64,000 bases of DNA from Marinococcus luteus_A (GCF_034497705.1 NZ_JAXRUV010000001.1:62001-126000); one strand, 5' to 3'; shown: positions 24,724 to 32,936, counted from the stretch's first letter. The notes: generated by a model not told the origin, from the letters alone. Made by a program: numbers and translations.

Positions 24724-24743
24724 TCAAAAGCGGAGCTTCCTTT
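24703..24743. terminator. Bidirectional terminator with 18-bp perfect stem
   Basis: The left arm (24703-24720) is coding sequence of the SRPBCC gene. The 5-base loop holds its TAA. The right arm (24726-24743) reaches the stop codon of cbpB on the other strand. One element therefore ends both convergent genes. Confidence 0.88.
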
Positions 24744-25188
24744 AATCAGATTGAAATTCGCGGTGGACCATAACGAGAATAGCCCGCCGTGTAATGAGGC
24801 CGACAAATGCACCTTCATCATCTTCAATACATACAAATGGATGATTGATAGAAAGCGTCAATGCCTTCCCAAAGTTATCATCCACGTTCATTTTCGGAAC
24901 TTTTTCCGACATGACCGTTTCCACAGTATGCTCATGGAGCTTATCCATTTCGATCCGTTCTGTACCGAGGATAGTATCAAGTACCTGGGCCTTGCTGATC
25001 TGGCCCTGAACACGGTAATGCGTATCTAACACCGGGACCGCAGTGTAACCGGATTTAATTAGTATTAAAAGCGCATGATCGAGGGGGTTGACTGCCTGTA
25101 CATGGGCTACTTTTTCGTGGCCGATGATCAGCTCAGCTATTTCCTGATTCATAATATTTGTGTTTTTTAACTCATGAAGCACTGTCAT
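24742..25188 (-). CDS. cbpB: Cyclic-di-AMP-binding CBS protein CbpB/DarB (YkuL-like)
   Basis: 148 residues made of two CBS domains. The sequence closely follows the B. subtilis YkuL/DarB pattern: HEKVAHVQAVNPLDHALLIL, GYTAVPVLDTHYRVQG, LGTERIEMDKL and FVCIEDDEGAFVGLITRRAI. DarB/CbpB binds cyclic-di-AMP; the apo form stimulates Rel (ppGpp synthesis) and, in B. subtilis, pyruvate carboxylase. Both are links between potassium/c-di-AMP and central metabolism, and pyc lies 10 kb away. The start is uncertain: ATG at 25188 (GTG at 25191 adjacent), neither with a strong RBS. Confidence 0.88.
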   Translation of the reverse strand: MTVLHELKNTNIMNQEIAELIIGHEKVAHVQAVNPLDHALLILIKSGYTAVPVLDTHYRVQGQISKAQVLDTILGTERIEMDKLHEHTVETVMSEKVPKMNVDDNFGKALTLSINHPFVCIEDDEGAFVGLITRRAILVMVHREFQSD

Positions 25189-25335
25189 CACATACTTTCA
25201 TTGATTTCTCATAAAGCAAAAGAACGATAACTACAACAAAGAGATATAAAGACATGTTGAATAATAAAAGGATTTCAAGGTTTCGTCAAGTTCCAAAAAA
25301 CGCAATTAATGGTAATCTGGGCGCTTTTAGGCAGA

Positions 25336-25381
25336 CCAAAGACAGCTGTTGGTTCAAATTGACTCAACAGCTGTCTTTTGG
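25336..25381 (-). terminator. Terminator of tnrA
   Basis: A long stem (25336-25351 with 25365-25381, one bulge) just past the tnrA stop. The surrounding intergenic 200 bases hold nothing else obvious. Confidence 0.8.
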
Positions 25382-25394
25382 AAGAAAATGGGCG

Positions 25395-25703
25395 TCAGCC
25401 TTTTCGCATATTGAATGCTGCGTTCAGCTGGCCGCGCAGCATTCTTTCCCGCAATTCTTTGTTTTTCATTTTCTTTTGTTCCATGCGGCGGATTTCAAAT
25501 GTCTGCATACCGTCTTCCATTTTTTCTGCAATATCGAGGAGCCGCTCTACATCCAAAAAAGAATATTTCCTGGTCCCGCCGGAAGTGCGGTCAGGGTAAA
25601 TCAGTTTACGTTCTTCATAGTAACGAATTTTTCTTTCGGAAAGGCCGGTTAATTCGCTCATAACTCCAATCGTAATTACCTTTTTATCTTTGTATGACGA
25701 CAT
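25395..25703 (-). CDS. tnrA: Global nitrogen regulator TnrA (MerR/GlnR family)
   Basis: A 102-residue dimeric DNA-binding protein that controls nitrogen-limitation genes in bacilli. The winged-helix MerR-type domain SYKDKKVITIGVMSELTGLS, then RKIRYYEERKLIYPDRTSGG, TRKYSFLDVERLLDIAEKM, is typical. The short C-terminus GQLNAAFNMRKG matches the TnrA glutamine-synthetase-sensing tail rather than the longer GlnR tail. GlnR is thus less likely, and no glnA is adjacent. The start at 25701-25703 follows GGGGAG. A TnrA-type box lies 70 bases upstream. Confidence 0.9.
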   Translation of the reverse strand: MSSYKDKKVITIGVMSELTGLSERKIRYYEERKLIYPDRTSGGTRKYSFLDVERLLDIAEKMEDGMQTFEIRRMEQKKMKNKELRERMLRGQLNAAFNMRKG

Positions 25704-25736
25704 AGTTTGCTCCCCTTTTCATCTCTTTTGTAAGCT

Positions 25737-25742
25737 AATATA
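25737..25742 (-). promoter_or_regulatory. -10 element of tnrA
   Basis: TATATT on the minus strand. The predicted start near 25730 places the TnrA box centre (25780) about 50 bases upstream, the spacing known for TnrA-activated promoters. No good -35 is visible, as expected for an activated promoter. Confidence 0.5.
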
Positions 25743-25771
25743 CCATAATAAATATTTTATGTATGGTTATT

Positions 25772-25788
25772 TGTCAGATTACCTTACA
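25772..25788 (-). promoter_or_regulatory. TnrA/GlnR box upstream of tnrA
   Basis: TGTCAGATTACCTTACA matches 11 of 13 fixed positions of the 17-base consensus TGTNANATTTTNTNACA, including both TGT and ACA ends. It suggests positive autoregulation, which is known for TnrA in B. subtilis. Confidence 0.65.
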
Positions 25789-25853
25789 TAACAGAGGGGT
25801 GAAAATGTAAAATCAATGCTTAAACCTGTGAAAAGAGGGGAATTAATAGACAA

Positions 25854-25952
25854 ATGACTACAGCCTACCAATTGAAAGTAATTGCTATGGATTACGAGTA
25901 TACAACGGACCACGGGTTCTTTCACATAAGAATCGGTCCAAACGGGCTTTAA
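25854..25952 (+). CDS. Possible small ORF (32 codons), function unknown
   Basis: ATG at 25854 to TAA at 25952. It encodes a peptide beginning MTTAYQLKVIAMDYEYTTDH and ending GFFHIRIGPNGL, with no membrane character. It overlaps by four bases (ATGA) the stop of a 13-codon ORF at 25816-25857 (MLKPVKRGELIDK), an arrangement that could couple translation. The nearest SD-like AGAGGGG lies 13 bases before the ATG, which is long. It could equally be a gene remnant or chance. Confidence 0.3.
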   Translation: MTTAYQLKVIAMDYEYTTDHGFFHIRIGPNGL

Positions 25953-26104
25953 CCATGTATATTACTGATTGTTGACGGATAAAACATGTGATAATCTATT
26001 AATTGTGAAATTTTTGAACAATTCACATCATAATAACAAAGCAGGAAATATACACGAATGATATTTATACAAAGACTGGAAATAATGACAGGAGTGACAG
26101 GAAA

Positions 26105-27472
26105 ATGAAAGTAGCTAAATTTGGCGGAAGTTCTCTAGCAAGCGCGGAACAGATAAAAAAGGTCGCAGATATTGTAGCGACAGATGAAGACCGCAGGGTG
26201 GTAGTAGTATCCGCCCCTGGCAAACGAAGCAGTGAAGATACGAAAGTAACAGATTTATTAATCTCCCTTGCCGAAGCCTGCCTGGAGAATTCCGGGGTGG
26301 AAGAGGCCAAAAACAAAGTACTGGAACGCTTCCGTAGTATTACAGCCGAATTGAACTTATCAGACGATATTATTGCAACTATTGAAAGTGATATTGAATC
26401 CCGGATTCAGTTCAGCAAAAGTAACGAAGGGCGTTTCGTTGACCAGATGAAAGCCGGAGGCGAAGATAATAACGCTAAGGTGGTGGCAAGGTATCTTCAA
26501 AGCATCGGCACCGTGGCCGAGTATGTTAACCCAAATGATGCCGGCCTGTTTGTGAGCGACACTCCCGGAAATGCCCAGGTGCTGCACGAATCCTACGACC
26601 ACATTTATAAGCTGCGAGAGCGCGAAGGAGTGGTAGTATTTCCAGGGTTCTTCGGTTATTCGAAAGAAGGGGATCTCGTTACCTTTTCCCGGGGGGGATC
26701 AGATATTACCGGCTCCATTCTGGCTGCGGGCGTACAGGCTGATCTTTACGAAAACTTCACAGATGTGGACTCGGTATTTGCGGCCAACCCGACAGTGGTG
26801 GACAGTCCTTGCGCAATTAAGCGGATGACCTATCGTGAAATGCGGGAGCTTTCCTATGCAGGATTCGCTGTTTTTCATGATGAAGCACTCATTCCGGCTT
26901 TTCGCAAAAAAATTCCGGTCTGCGTGAAAAACACAAATAATCCGCAGGGAAGCGGAACGATGATCATTTCCGAACGGGAATATTCATTGAATCCAATTAT
27001 CGGCATTGCGGCAGATAAAGGATTTGAAACTATCTACGTGCGCAAATACTTAATGAACAGAGAAGTAGGCTTTGGCCGCCGGCTGCTTGCGATTATTGAA
27101 GACGAAGGAGTTTCGTATGAGCACATGCCGTCAGGGATCGACGACACGTCCATCATTATCGAAGAAGGTCAGATGTCCAAAGAAAAAGAAGAGCGTATCA
27201 TTGAGCGGATCATGAATGAACTCGATGCAGACGACGCCTACATTGAAAAAGGATACGCGATGATTATGCTCGTAGGCGAAGGCATGCATGAGACAGTGGG
27301 TGTAGCTGCCCGCGCGACCCGTGCATTCTCTGAAAAAGGCATTAACATTGAAATGATCAACCAGGGTTCGTCTGAAGTGTCACTCAGTTTCGGGATTGCT
27401 GAAGGGCATGTTGATGAAGCCATCCGCGGTTTATATGAAGAATTTTTCAGCACGAAAGAAATACTGCAGTAA
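26105..27472 (+). CDS. Aspartate kinase (class III, YclM/ThrD-type)
   Basis: First step of the aspartate pathway to lysine, threonine and methionine: ATP plus aspartate to aspartyl phosphate. 455 residues from an ATG after gacaggagtgacagg. The kinase domain opens KVAKFGGSSLAS and contains SAPGKRSSEDTKVTDLLI, GEDNNAKVVA, FSRGGSDITGSILA and YENFTDVDSV. Two C-terminal ACT domains follow (SYEHMPSGIDDT region and GINIEMINQGSSEVSLSFGI). The monofunctional long form matches the B. subtilis YclM group, which responds to lysine and threonine together, not the LysC or DapG groups. It forms a single-gene unit ending in a terminator at 27477. Confidence 0.93.
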   Translation: MKVAKFGGSSLASAEQIKKVADIVATDEDRRVVVVSAPGKRSSEDTKVTDLLISLAEACLENSGVEEAKNKVLERFRSITAELNLSDDIIATIESDIESRIQFSKSNEGRFVDQMKAGGEDNNAKVVARYLQSIGTVAEYVNPNDAGLFVSDTPGNAQVLHESYDHIYKLREREGVVVFPGFFGYSKEGDLVTFSRGGSDITGSILAAGVQADLYENFTDVDSVFAANPTVVDSPCAIKRMTYREMRELSYAGFAVFHDEALIPAFRKKIPVCVKNTNNPQGSGTMIISEREYSLNPIIGIAADKGFETIYVRKYLMNREVGFGRRLLAIIEDEGVSYEHMPSGIDDTSIIIEEGQMSKEKEERIIERIMNELDADDAYIEKGYAMIMLVGEGMHETVGVAARATRAFSEKGINIEMINQGSSEVSLSFGIAEGHVDEAIRGLYEEFFSTKEILQ

Positions 27473-27476
27473 AAAT

Positions 27477-27506
27477 AAAGAGGGCGGCCCCGGGGCTGCC
27501 CTCTTT
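27477..27506. terminator. Terminator between aspartokinase and sodium channel genes
   Basis: A 14-bp stem with a 2-base loop (AAAGAGGGCGGCCC with GGGCTGCCCTCTTT, 27477-27506) ending in T-rich sequence, between convergent genes. Confidence 0.85.
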
Positions 27507-27519
27507 TGTGCATAAAAAG

Positions 27520-28329
27520 CTAATCCTTTTGTTTTTCCTTTAGAAGCTGTTTAATATCGCGCAGCTCGCTCTCCATGTGATCGAGCTGCTTCTGCAGCTT
27601 GTCTTCACTTTCTTCGGCTTCCGCTTTTTCAACGTTGCTTACAATGACGCCGACAAATAGGTTAAATACAACAAACGTTCCGACGAGCACAAAGGAGACA
27701 AAATAAATCCAGCTTAATGGATTCGTTTCAGCTATTGGGCGCATGACTGCACTTGCCCACGACTCGAGGGTTACAACCTGAAACAGTGTCAGTAAGGACT
27801 GGAAAATGTCCCCGAAATACTCAGGGGCCGTGTCACGGTAAAGCATTGTGCCAATTACGGCATACACGTAAAAAATGATGCTCATCAGAATCATAATATT
27901 CCCTAACGAAGGGATGGTGCGGAGCAGAGCATCCACAAGCCGCCGCAGGGATGGGACAACTGTGATAGCCCGGAGGACCCGGAGTACACGAAGTATCCGG
28001 AGGACCGTAATAAAAGCTGAGCCGGCGAAAATGTGACCGGCTGCTACAATGAAGAAATCAAACCAATTCCAGGGAGACTTAAAAAAATGATAGGAGGGAA
28101 AAACACCTAATAATCGGATGATAACCTCAATGGTAAACAGCCAGAGAAGTATGTAATTCAGCACAGAAAACGTATTTTCATAGCGTTTGTACAAGGTTTC
28201 CGAGGTTTCAAGCCCTACGAGCAGCGCGTTAAATAAAATCAGTGTCGTTACAACAATAGTGAATACCGGTTGGTCCAAAATGACAGCTAAACGCTGCCGA
28301 AAACGGGTAAAGGTAGATATCTCGCTCAT
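27520..28329 (-). CDS. Voltage-gated sodium channel, NaChBac family
   Basis: A single-domain six-helix ion channel that would work as a tetramer. 269 residues, close to NaChBac. S1 is about 20-40, S2 55-75 with Glu68, S3 88-104 with Asp91, and the S4 voltage sensor carries Arg111, 114, 117 and 120 at every third position. The pore loop holds the selectivity filter TLESWAS at 187-193, the same sequence as in NaChBac, which marks Na+ selectivity. S6 is about 205-231. The C-terminus 234-267 is a charged coiled coil that assembles tetramers. The ATG follows aaaggagtc. Known homologues serve motility, pH or sodium homeostasis in alkaliphilic and marine bacteria. No motility genes are nearby. Confidence 0.93.
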   Translation of the reverse strand: MSEISTFTRFRQRLAVILDQPVFTIVVTTLILFNALLVGLETSETLYKRYENTFSVLNYILLWLFTIEVIIRLLGVFPSYHFFKSPWNWFDFFIVAAGHIFAGSAFITVLRILRVLRVLRAITVVPSLRRLVDALLRTIPSLGNIMILMSIIFYVYAVIGTMLYRDTAPEYFGDIFQSLLTLFQVVTLESWASAVMRPIAETNPLSWIYFVSFVLVGTFVVFNLFVGVIVSNVEKAEAEESEDKLQKQLDHMESELRDIKQLLKEKQKD

Positions 28330-28419
28330 GGGTGGACTCCTTTAAAAAGATGTGAACCGTTTTGATTGTACAGAAAAAAATAGACAAAGAAAAGAAATAG
28401 CTGTGTGAGGAGGAATTAT

Positions 28420-29409
28420 ATGAACCCGGATGTCATTATTATCGGTGCCGGCCTTTCCGGTTGGAGCGCGAACCGTGAGCTTGAAAAGCACGGCCTTCGC
28501 ACTGTGGTTGCAGAAAAAAGCAGAGGACTTGGCGGCAGAATGGCGACACGAAGATTGAATAACAGTCGTGCGGATCACGGGGCTCAGTTTTTCACTGCCA
28601 GAAGCCAATCGATGAAAGAGACAGTAAAAGAATGGGAAGCGGCGGGATACATACGTAATTGGAGCAATGGGTTTATTCAGCTCGAAAACCTTGAGCAAAA
28701 GCAGCATTTTCAGGGAGATGGTCACCCGAGGTACGTTGGGCGGGCCGGAATGGCCCCGCTGATGAAAAATTTATGGAAGGGAAAAACGATAGAGAAGGAA
28801 ACAAAAATTACGACAATCGTGCCCGGGCAAGAAGGCTGGGTACTGCGTACAGATACTAATCAAATGGAAGCGCGGGCTGTACTTATAACATCCCCGGTGC
28901 CGCAGTCCCTGGATATGCTGCAAAACGTTCCCGGTGAGCGCAGGTGGGAAGAGGATCTTTCTTCTGTCCGCTATGACCCGTGTCTATCCGTGATGATCGA
29001 ATATGACGGGGAGAGTCCTCTTATGGCCCCTGGAGGCATCCAGACCAGAGACCCGAGAATTCAGTTTGTCGGCTGTAATCTTCAGAAAGGCATTTCAGAT
29101 TCCTGCGTTCTAACCGTACACGCTGAAGGTGAATGGTCAAGGGAGCACTGGGAAGATACCGATGAAGTTTTTGCCGAAGAATTGACCCGCATTGCCGGGC
29201 CGCTTTTGGACCGCAAAAAAATAATGAAGATTCACCCGAAGCGATGGCGTTACGCGAAGCCGGTACATATGTATCCGGATCGTTCAAGGAGCTATGATTC
29301 GCCGTATCCACTTGCATTTGCAGGAGATGCGTTTGGAGAAGGGAAAGTAGAAGGAGCTGTTTTAAGTGGAAAGGATGCAGCAGGGAAAATTATTTCGCTG
29401 CTACAATAA
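28420..29409 (+). CDS. Renalase-like NAD(P)/FAD-dependent oxidoreductase
   Basis: A 329-residue flavoprotein from the ATG at 28420, preceded by gaggagg. A GTG 15 bases upstream is part of that RBS. The dinucleotide-binding fingerprint DVIIIGAGLSGWSANRELEK lies at residues 3-22, followed by the FAD motif EKSRGLGGRMATRR and DHGAQFFTAR near 52-61, the pattern of bacterial renalase-like amine oxidases. The C-terminus LAFAGDAFGEGKVEGAVLSG is the second FAD site. Bacterial renalases oxidise mis-reduced dihydronicotinamides. The substrate here is inferred only. A terminator follows immediately. Confidence 0.85.
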   Translation: MNPDVIIIGAGLSGWSANRELEKHGLRTVVAEKSRGLGGRMATRRLNNSRADHGAQFFTARSQSMKETVKEWEAAGYIRNWSNGFIQLENLEQKQHFQGDGHPRYVGRAGMAPLMKNLWKGKTIEKETKITTIVPGQEGWVLRTDTNQMEARAVLITSPVPQSLDMLQNVPGERRWEEDLSSVRYDPCLSVMIEYDGESPLMAPGGIQTRDPRIQFVGCNLQKGISDSCVLTVHAEGEWSREHWEDTDEVFAEELTRIAGPLLDRKKIMKIHPKRWRYAKPVHMYPDRSRSYDSPYPLAFAGDAFGEGKVEGAVLSGKDAAGKIISLLQ

Positions 29410-29446
29410 AAAAGCAGGAGCCGGGGCCCGGTTCCTGCTTTTTTTC
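29408..29446. terminator. Terminator between renalase-like gene and proC
   Basis: A 15- to 17-bp stem (left arm 29408-29424, right arm to about 29443) with A- and T-runs, between convergent genes. It covers the renalase-like gene's stop codon. Confidence 0.85.
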
Positions 29447-29447
29447 A

Positions 29448-30278
29448 TTAATCGCCAATGGAGCCGGATCGCTTCGAAGCCTCTTTCATGGCTTCTAAAA
29501 AATGCTTCTGGACTCTGTGTTTTTCAAGATGGGTAAAAGCCGCTTCTGTCACACCATTTGGACTCAGTACTTCCTGATACAGTTCATGCGGTTTTTTGTC
29601 AGCATCGAGGTAGCGAAAAGCCGCCCCTTCCATTGTGTGAGCGATAATATTTTTTGCTTCCTCCGGCTCAAAGCCGGATTCGGCCGCCATTTCCTCCATC
29701 GCTTCCAAAAAATAATAAAAATAGGCAGGGCCGCTTCCGGCAATCGCGGTGAAACCGTCGATGTCCTGCTCGGAAATCGTGTGCACGCTCCCGACTACCT
29801 GGAACAGCGATTCCGCAAGATCAAGGTCCTCGTCAGTGGCATAGGTGCCTGCGCATATAGCCGTTGTTGAGGCGCCGACGTGAGCGGAAGTGTTTGGCAT
29901 CGAACGAACTACCGGCACCTCCTGTTCGACAAAGGATTCAAGATCACTTAAAGAAATGCCGGCCAGAACGCTGATCAAAAGCTTATCCTTTGTCAGTTCG
30001 CCGGCAAATGACTGGACGACCGCTTCAGCGTCTTTTGGTTTGACGGCAAGAACGACGATGTCCGCTGCTTTTACAGCTTCTTTATTATCCGTTTTGACCT
30101 GGATGCCGTACTGCTCCTGCAATCGCTTCTGTTTATCCTCAGACGATTTCACCGTTCCGAGCACGTTTGCCGGTTTTACCAGCTCATGGCGCAGAAGCCC
30201 TGAGAATATAGCTTCTGCCATCGAGCCGGAGCCGATAAATGCAATAGTTTTCTGCTGTAGGTTTGTTTTTGTCATCAT
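29448..30278 (-). CDS. proC: Pyrroline-5-carboxylate reductase
   Basis: Last step of proline synthesis: P5C plus NAD(P)H to proline. 276 residues. The Rossmann motif FIGSGSMAEAIFSGLL is near 14-29, the middle holds AVKPKD, RSMPNTSAHVGAS, and the C-terminal signature SPNGVTEAAFTHLEK. The first ATG (30278) overlaps the proA stop codon (ATGA), so it is translationally coupled. It is the third gene of the T-box-controlled proBAC operon. In B. subtilis the proline P5C reductase gene proI is separate, while here all three enzymes are in one unit. Confidence 0.94.
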   Translation of the reverse strand: MMTKTNLQQKTIAFIGSGSMAEAIFSGLLRHELVKPANVLGTVKSSEDKQKRLQEQYGIQVKTDNKEAVKAADIVVLAVKPKDAEAVVQSFAGELTKDKLLISVLAGISLSDLESFVEQEVPVVRSMPNTSAHVGASTTAICAGTYATDEDLDLAESLFQVVGSVHTISEQDIDGFTAIAGSGPAYFYYFLEAMEEMAAESGFEPEEAKNIIAHTMEGAAFRYLDADKKPHELYQEVLSPNGVTEAAFTHLEKHRVQKHFLEAMKEASKRSGSIGD

Positions 30279-31537
30279 TTGATCTGCCCATCTCCGTGAA
30301 TTAAATATTTGTAGGAGGTGATTGCCTTCAGTCCCATTGGCCCGCGAGCATGCAGCTTCTGGGTGCTCACTCCAATCTCTGCCCCGAAGCCGAATTCAAA
30401 TCCGTCGGTGAAGCGGGTGGACGCGTTATGATAAAGAGCTGCTGCATCAATCTGCTGGAAAAACTTCCGTTTATTTTCCGCGGATTCTGTAACAATTGCC
30501 TCAGAGTGATATGTCGTGAACGTATTGATGTGCTCTATGGCTTCTTCCGTATCCTGGACGGTTTTCACCGAAACGATCATATCCAGGTATTCGGTGTTCC
30601 AATCCTCATCAGTGGCGGACTCCACATCGCTGTGCAGCTTTTGTACGCCGGCGTCCCCGCGGATAGTCACTCCGTGGGCAAGCAGTGCATGCACCAGTGA
30701 TTCACCGTGGGCATTAAGCCAGGACTGGTGAACAAGAATGGTTTCAGCTGCATTGCAGACAGAAGGGCGCTGCGTTTTGGCGTTAACGGCAATCTGGACC
30801 GCTTTGTCGGCTTCGGCGGTTTCATCAATAAAAATGTGACAGTTGCCGACGCCGGTTTCAAGCACCGGCACGGTGGACTGATTCACTACAGTTTTTATTA
30901 AATTAGCACCTCCGCGCGGAATCAGCACATCCAGATAATCATTCATCTGAAACATTGTCGTGGCAGCCTCTCTTGACGTGTCGGAGGCAAGCTGCACCGC
31001 TTCCTTCGGAAGGGAGGTTTTTGCCAGAGCCTCCCATATAGCGTCCATGACCGCCTGGTTTGACTGAAAAGCGGAAGAGCTTCCGCGTAAAAGAACGCCG
31101 TTGCCGGTTTTTAAAGCAAGAGCGGCTGCGTCAGCCGTCACATTTGGACGGGCTTCGTAAATCATGCCGATTACGCCCAGCGGCACCCGGATGCTTTCCA
31201 TTTTCAGGCCGTTCGGCCGGGTCCAGGATTCAATGGTTTCACCGATAGGATCTTCAAGAGACGCGATCTGCCGGCAGCCGTCAGCCATGCCTGCGATGCG
31301 TCCCGAATCAAGCGTTAGGCGGTCAAGGAGGGCGGGGGATAATCCGTTTTTTCTCCCTGCTTCAAGGTCCTGGGCGTTCGCTTCCAGAATAAAAGCTTCC
31401 CGCGTTTCAAGTTCGTCGGCGATCAGTGCAAGTGCCTTGTTTTTTTCTTCGGTAGAAGCGACAGCGACACGTTTCGCTGCTTTTTTTGCTGCTTCTCCCT
31501 GCACCCGCATCTGGGTGCTGATTTGTGTTTGTTCCAT
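30275..31537 (-). CDS. proA: Gamma-glutamyl phosphate reductase
   Basis: Reduces gamma-glutamyl phosphate to glutamate semialdehyde with NADPH. 420 residues, standard length. It belongs to the aldehyde dehydrogenase superfamily: IYEARPNVTADAAALALKTG near 126-145, LIPRGGANLI near 205-214, and the catalytic Cys261 in QRPSVCNAAET. It starts 2 bases after the proB stop (31540 on the minus strand) and overlaps proC by 4 bases, a tight operon. With proB and proC it provides proline, also a compatible solute in halophiles. Confidence 0.96.
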   Translation of the reverse strand: MEQTQISTQMRVQGEAAKKAAKRVAVASTEEKNKALALIADELETREAFILEANAQDLEAGRKNGLSPALLDRLTLDSGRIAGMADGCRQIASLEDPIGETIESWTRPNGLKMESIRVPLGVIGMIYEARPNVTADAAALALKTGNGVLLRGSSSAFQSNQAVMDAIWEALAKTSLPKEAVQLASDTSREAATTMFQMNDYLDVLIPRGGANLIKTVVNQSTVPVLETGVGNCHIFIDETAEADKAVQIAVNAKTQRPSVCNAAETILVHQSWLNAHGESLVHALLAHGVTIRGDAGVQKLHSDVESATDEDWNTEYLDMIVSVKTVQDTEEAIEHINTFTTYHSEAIVTESAENKRKFFQQIDAAALYHNASTRFTDGFEFGFGAEIGVSTQKLHARGPMGLKAITSYKYLIHGDGQIK

Positions 31538-31539
31538 GT

Positions 31540-32655
31540 TTATCTCTCCCTTACAGTAGTAATCCAGTTATCCCGGTGGATGACTTCTGATTTTGACGTT
31601 AATGTAAACGAGGCTGCTTCGGCCGAGGATTTCCCTTTAACAGCCTGCAGTTCCTTGGCACTCATGTTCACCTGCCCCCGTCCGAGCAGCTGGTCCTTCT
31701 GGTCATATACATCGACAACATTTCCGGGGGAAAAGTGGCCCTGGACATCGACGATCCCGGCAGGCAGCAGGCTTTTTCCCGAGCGAAGCAGCGCTTTTGC
31801 CGCTCCATCATCAACTGTTAAGGCACCGGCAGTAACAGAGTGGAGGCCGATCCACTGTTTTTTATTGTTTACCACATCGCCGCCGGGCACCCCTATATAG
31901 GTGCCGTCCCCTTTGCCGCTGAGGACGTCTTCGAGTCGGTGGCCGCTGCCGAGTCTGCCGACAAATACCCGGGTGCCGAGGCGGATGGCTGTGCCGGCTG
32001 CTTTTAGCTTAGACCGCATACCACCGGTACCGACAGAGGAGCTGGATTCACCGGCCTGCTCCATTAGGTCGCTCGTGATGGAGGGGATGAAATGATATTT
32101 TTTGGCTTCCGGATCTTCGTTTGGGTTCTTATCGTAAATACCGTTGATATCTGTTAATATCAGCAGTGTATCTGCATGCACAAGTCCCGCTACAAGTGCT
32201 GACAGCATGTCATTATCCCCAAACGTTAATTCATCAACAGCGATGGAGTCATTTTCGTTAATAATGGGAAGCACCTGGCGGTGAAGGAGCTCGGTAATAG
32301 TAGAATGAGCGTTCTGGTACTGGCTGTGGTTGGCGAAATTTTCACGGGTCAAAAGCAGCTGGCCGCAAGCGATATTTACTCTGCTGAATTCTTCATTATA
32401 CGCCTGCATCAGCTGGCTCTGCCCGACAGCAGCGGCTGCCTGTTTACCGGCAGTCGTAACCGGACGGGAAGGATAGCCAAGGTCGTAAAAGCCGGCAGCT
32501 ACTGCCCCGGAGCTGATCAAAATAACTTCGTTTCCTGCCTGGCGCAGCCGGATGATTTCATCTGCGTACTGCTTAAGCTTTTCCCTGCTCAAGCTCCCCT
32601 GCTGATTCGTTAAAGAGCTGCTCCCGATTTTAACTACGACCCGTTCTTTTTTCAT
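31540..32655 (-). CDS. proB: Glutamate 5-kinase
   Basis: First step of proline synthesis: ATP-dependent phosphorylation of glutamate. 371 residues from the ATG at 32655, preceded by CAGGTGG. The longer upstream frame is unlikely since it begins within the leader terminator region. The amino-acid kinase domain (about 1-255) has VVVKIGSSSLTN, SSGAVAAGFYDLG, INENDSIAVDELTFGDNDML and GTGGMRSKLKAA. The C-terminal PUA domain (about 275-355) begins AGALTVDDGAAKALL. Preceded by a T-box leader, so expression should rise when tRNA-Pro is uncharged. Feedback inhibition by proline is expected for the family. Confidence 0.95.
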   Translation of the reverse strand: MKKERVVVKIGSSSLTNQQGSLSREKLKQYADEIIRLRQAGNEVILISSGAVAAGFYDLGYPSRPVTTAGKQAAAAVGQSQLMQAYNEEFSRVNIACGQLLLTRENFANHSQYQNAHSTITELLHRQVLPIINENDSIAVDELTFGDNDMLSALVAGLVHADTLLILTDINGIYDKNPNEDPEAKKYHFIPSITSDLMEQAGESSSSVGTGGMRSKLKAAGTAIRLGTRVFVGRLGSGHRLEDVLSGKGDGTYIGVPGGDVVNNKKQWIGLHSVTAGALTVDDGAAKALLRSGKSLLPAGIVDVQGHFSPGNVVDVYDQKDQLLGRGQVNMSAKELQAVKGKSSAEAASFTLTSKSEVIHRDNWITTVRER

Positions 32656-32689
32656 TGGAACCACCTGTCTTATTCGTTCTGATTGCATA

Positions 32690-32932
32690 TAAAAAACTCC
32701 TTCGCCTGTAAAAGGACGAAAGAGTTATCCGCGGTACCACCTTTAGTTGAAAAGACTGTGTCTTTTCCGCTCATGTCCATTAACGCAGGACTGCGTCCTA
32801 AAGGAAGCTCACGGACAGGTTCAGGCAAAACAAATTCCGGCATAGCTTTCAGCTCGTGGCTATGCTCTCTGTCGGTGCTTTGTCCTACTATTTCCGTTTC
32901 ACAGCTTTTGCACTATTCAGCTTATTTGTGAT
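32690..32932 (-). promoter_or_regulatory. T-box riboswitch, tRNA-Pro specific, of proBAC
   Basis: A minus-strand leader between promoter and proB. Stem I shows AGTA on the 5' side and, on the 3' side, GAA followed by the specifier CCT (a proline codon) and a purine, closed by ACGGA/TCCGT. The T-box proper AAAGGTGGTACCGCGGA lies at 32728-32745. A terminator follows (stem around CTCTTTCGTCC / GGCGAAGGAG, then T-run) near 32692-32725. Uncharged tRNA-Pro would favour the antiterminator. Confidence 0.92.
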
Positions 32933-32936
32933 TACT

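Larger units (their letters stand above)
25704..26104. other. Intergenic region between tnrA and the aspartokinase gene
   Basis: About 400 bases between divergent genes. It holds the tnrA promoter with its TnrA-type box (25772-25788) and a pair of overlapping small ORFs on the plus strand (25816-25857 and 25854-25952). No lysine riboswitch-like structure could be recognised before the aspartokinase gene. Confidence 0.5.

Noticed and set aside
25960..26104. Lysine riboswitch before the aspartokinase gene
   Set aside because: No L-box-like conserved core or terminator could be found, and this enzyme belongs to the YclM group, which lacks the riboswitch in B. subtilis.
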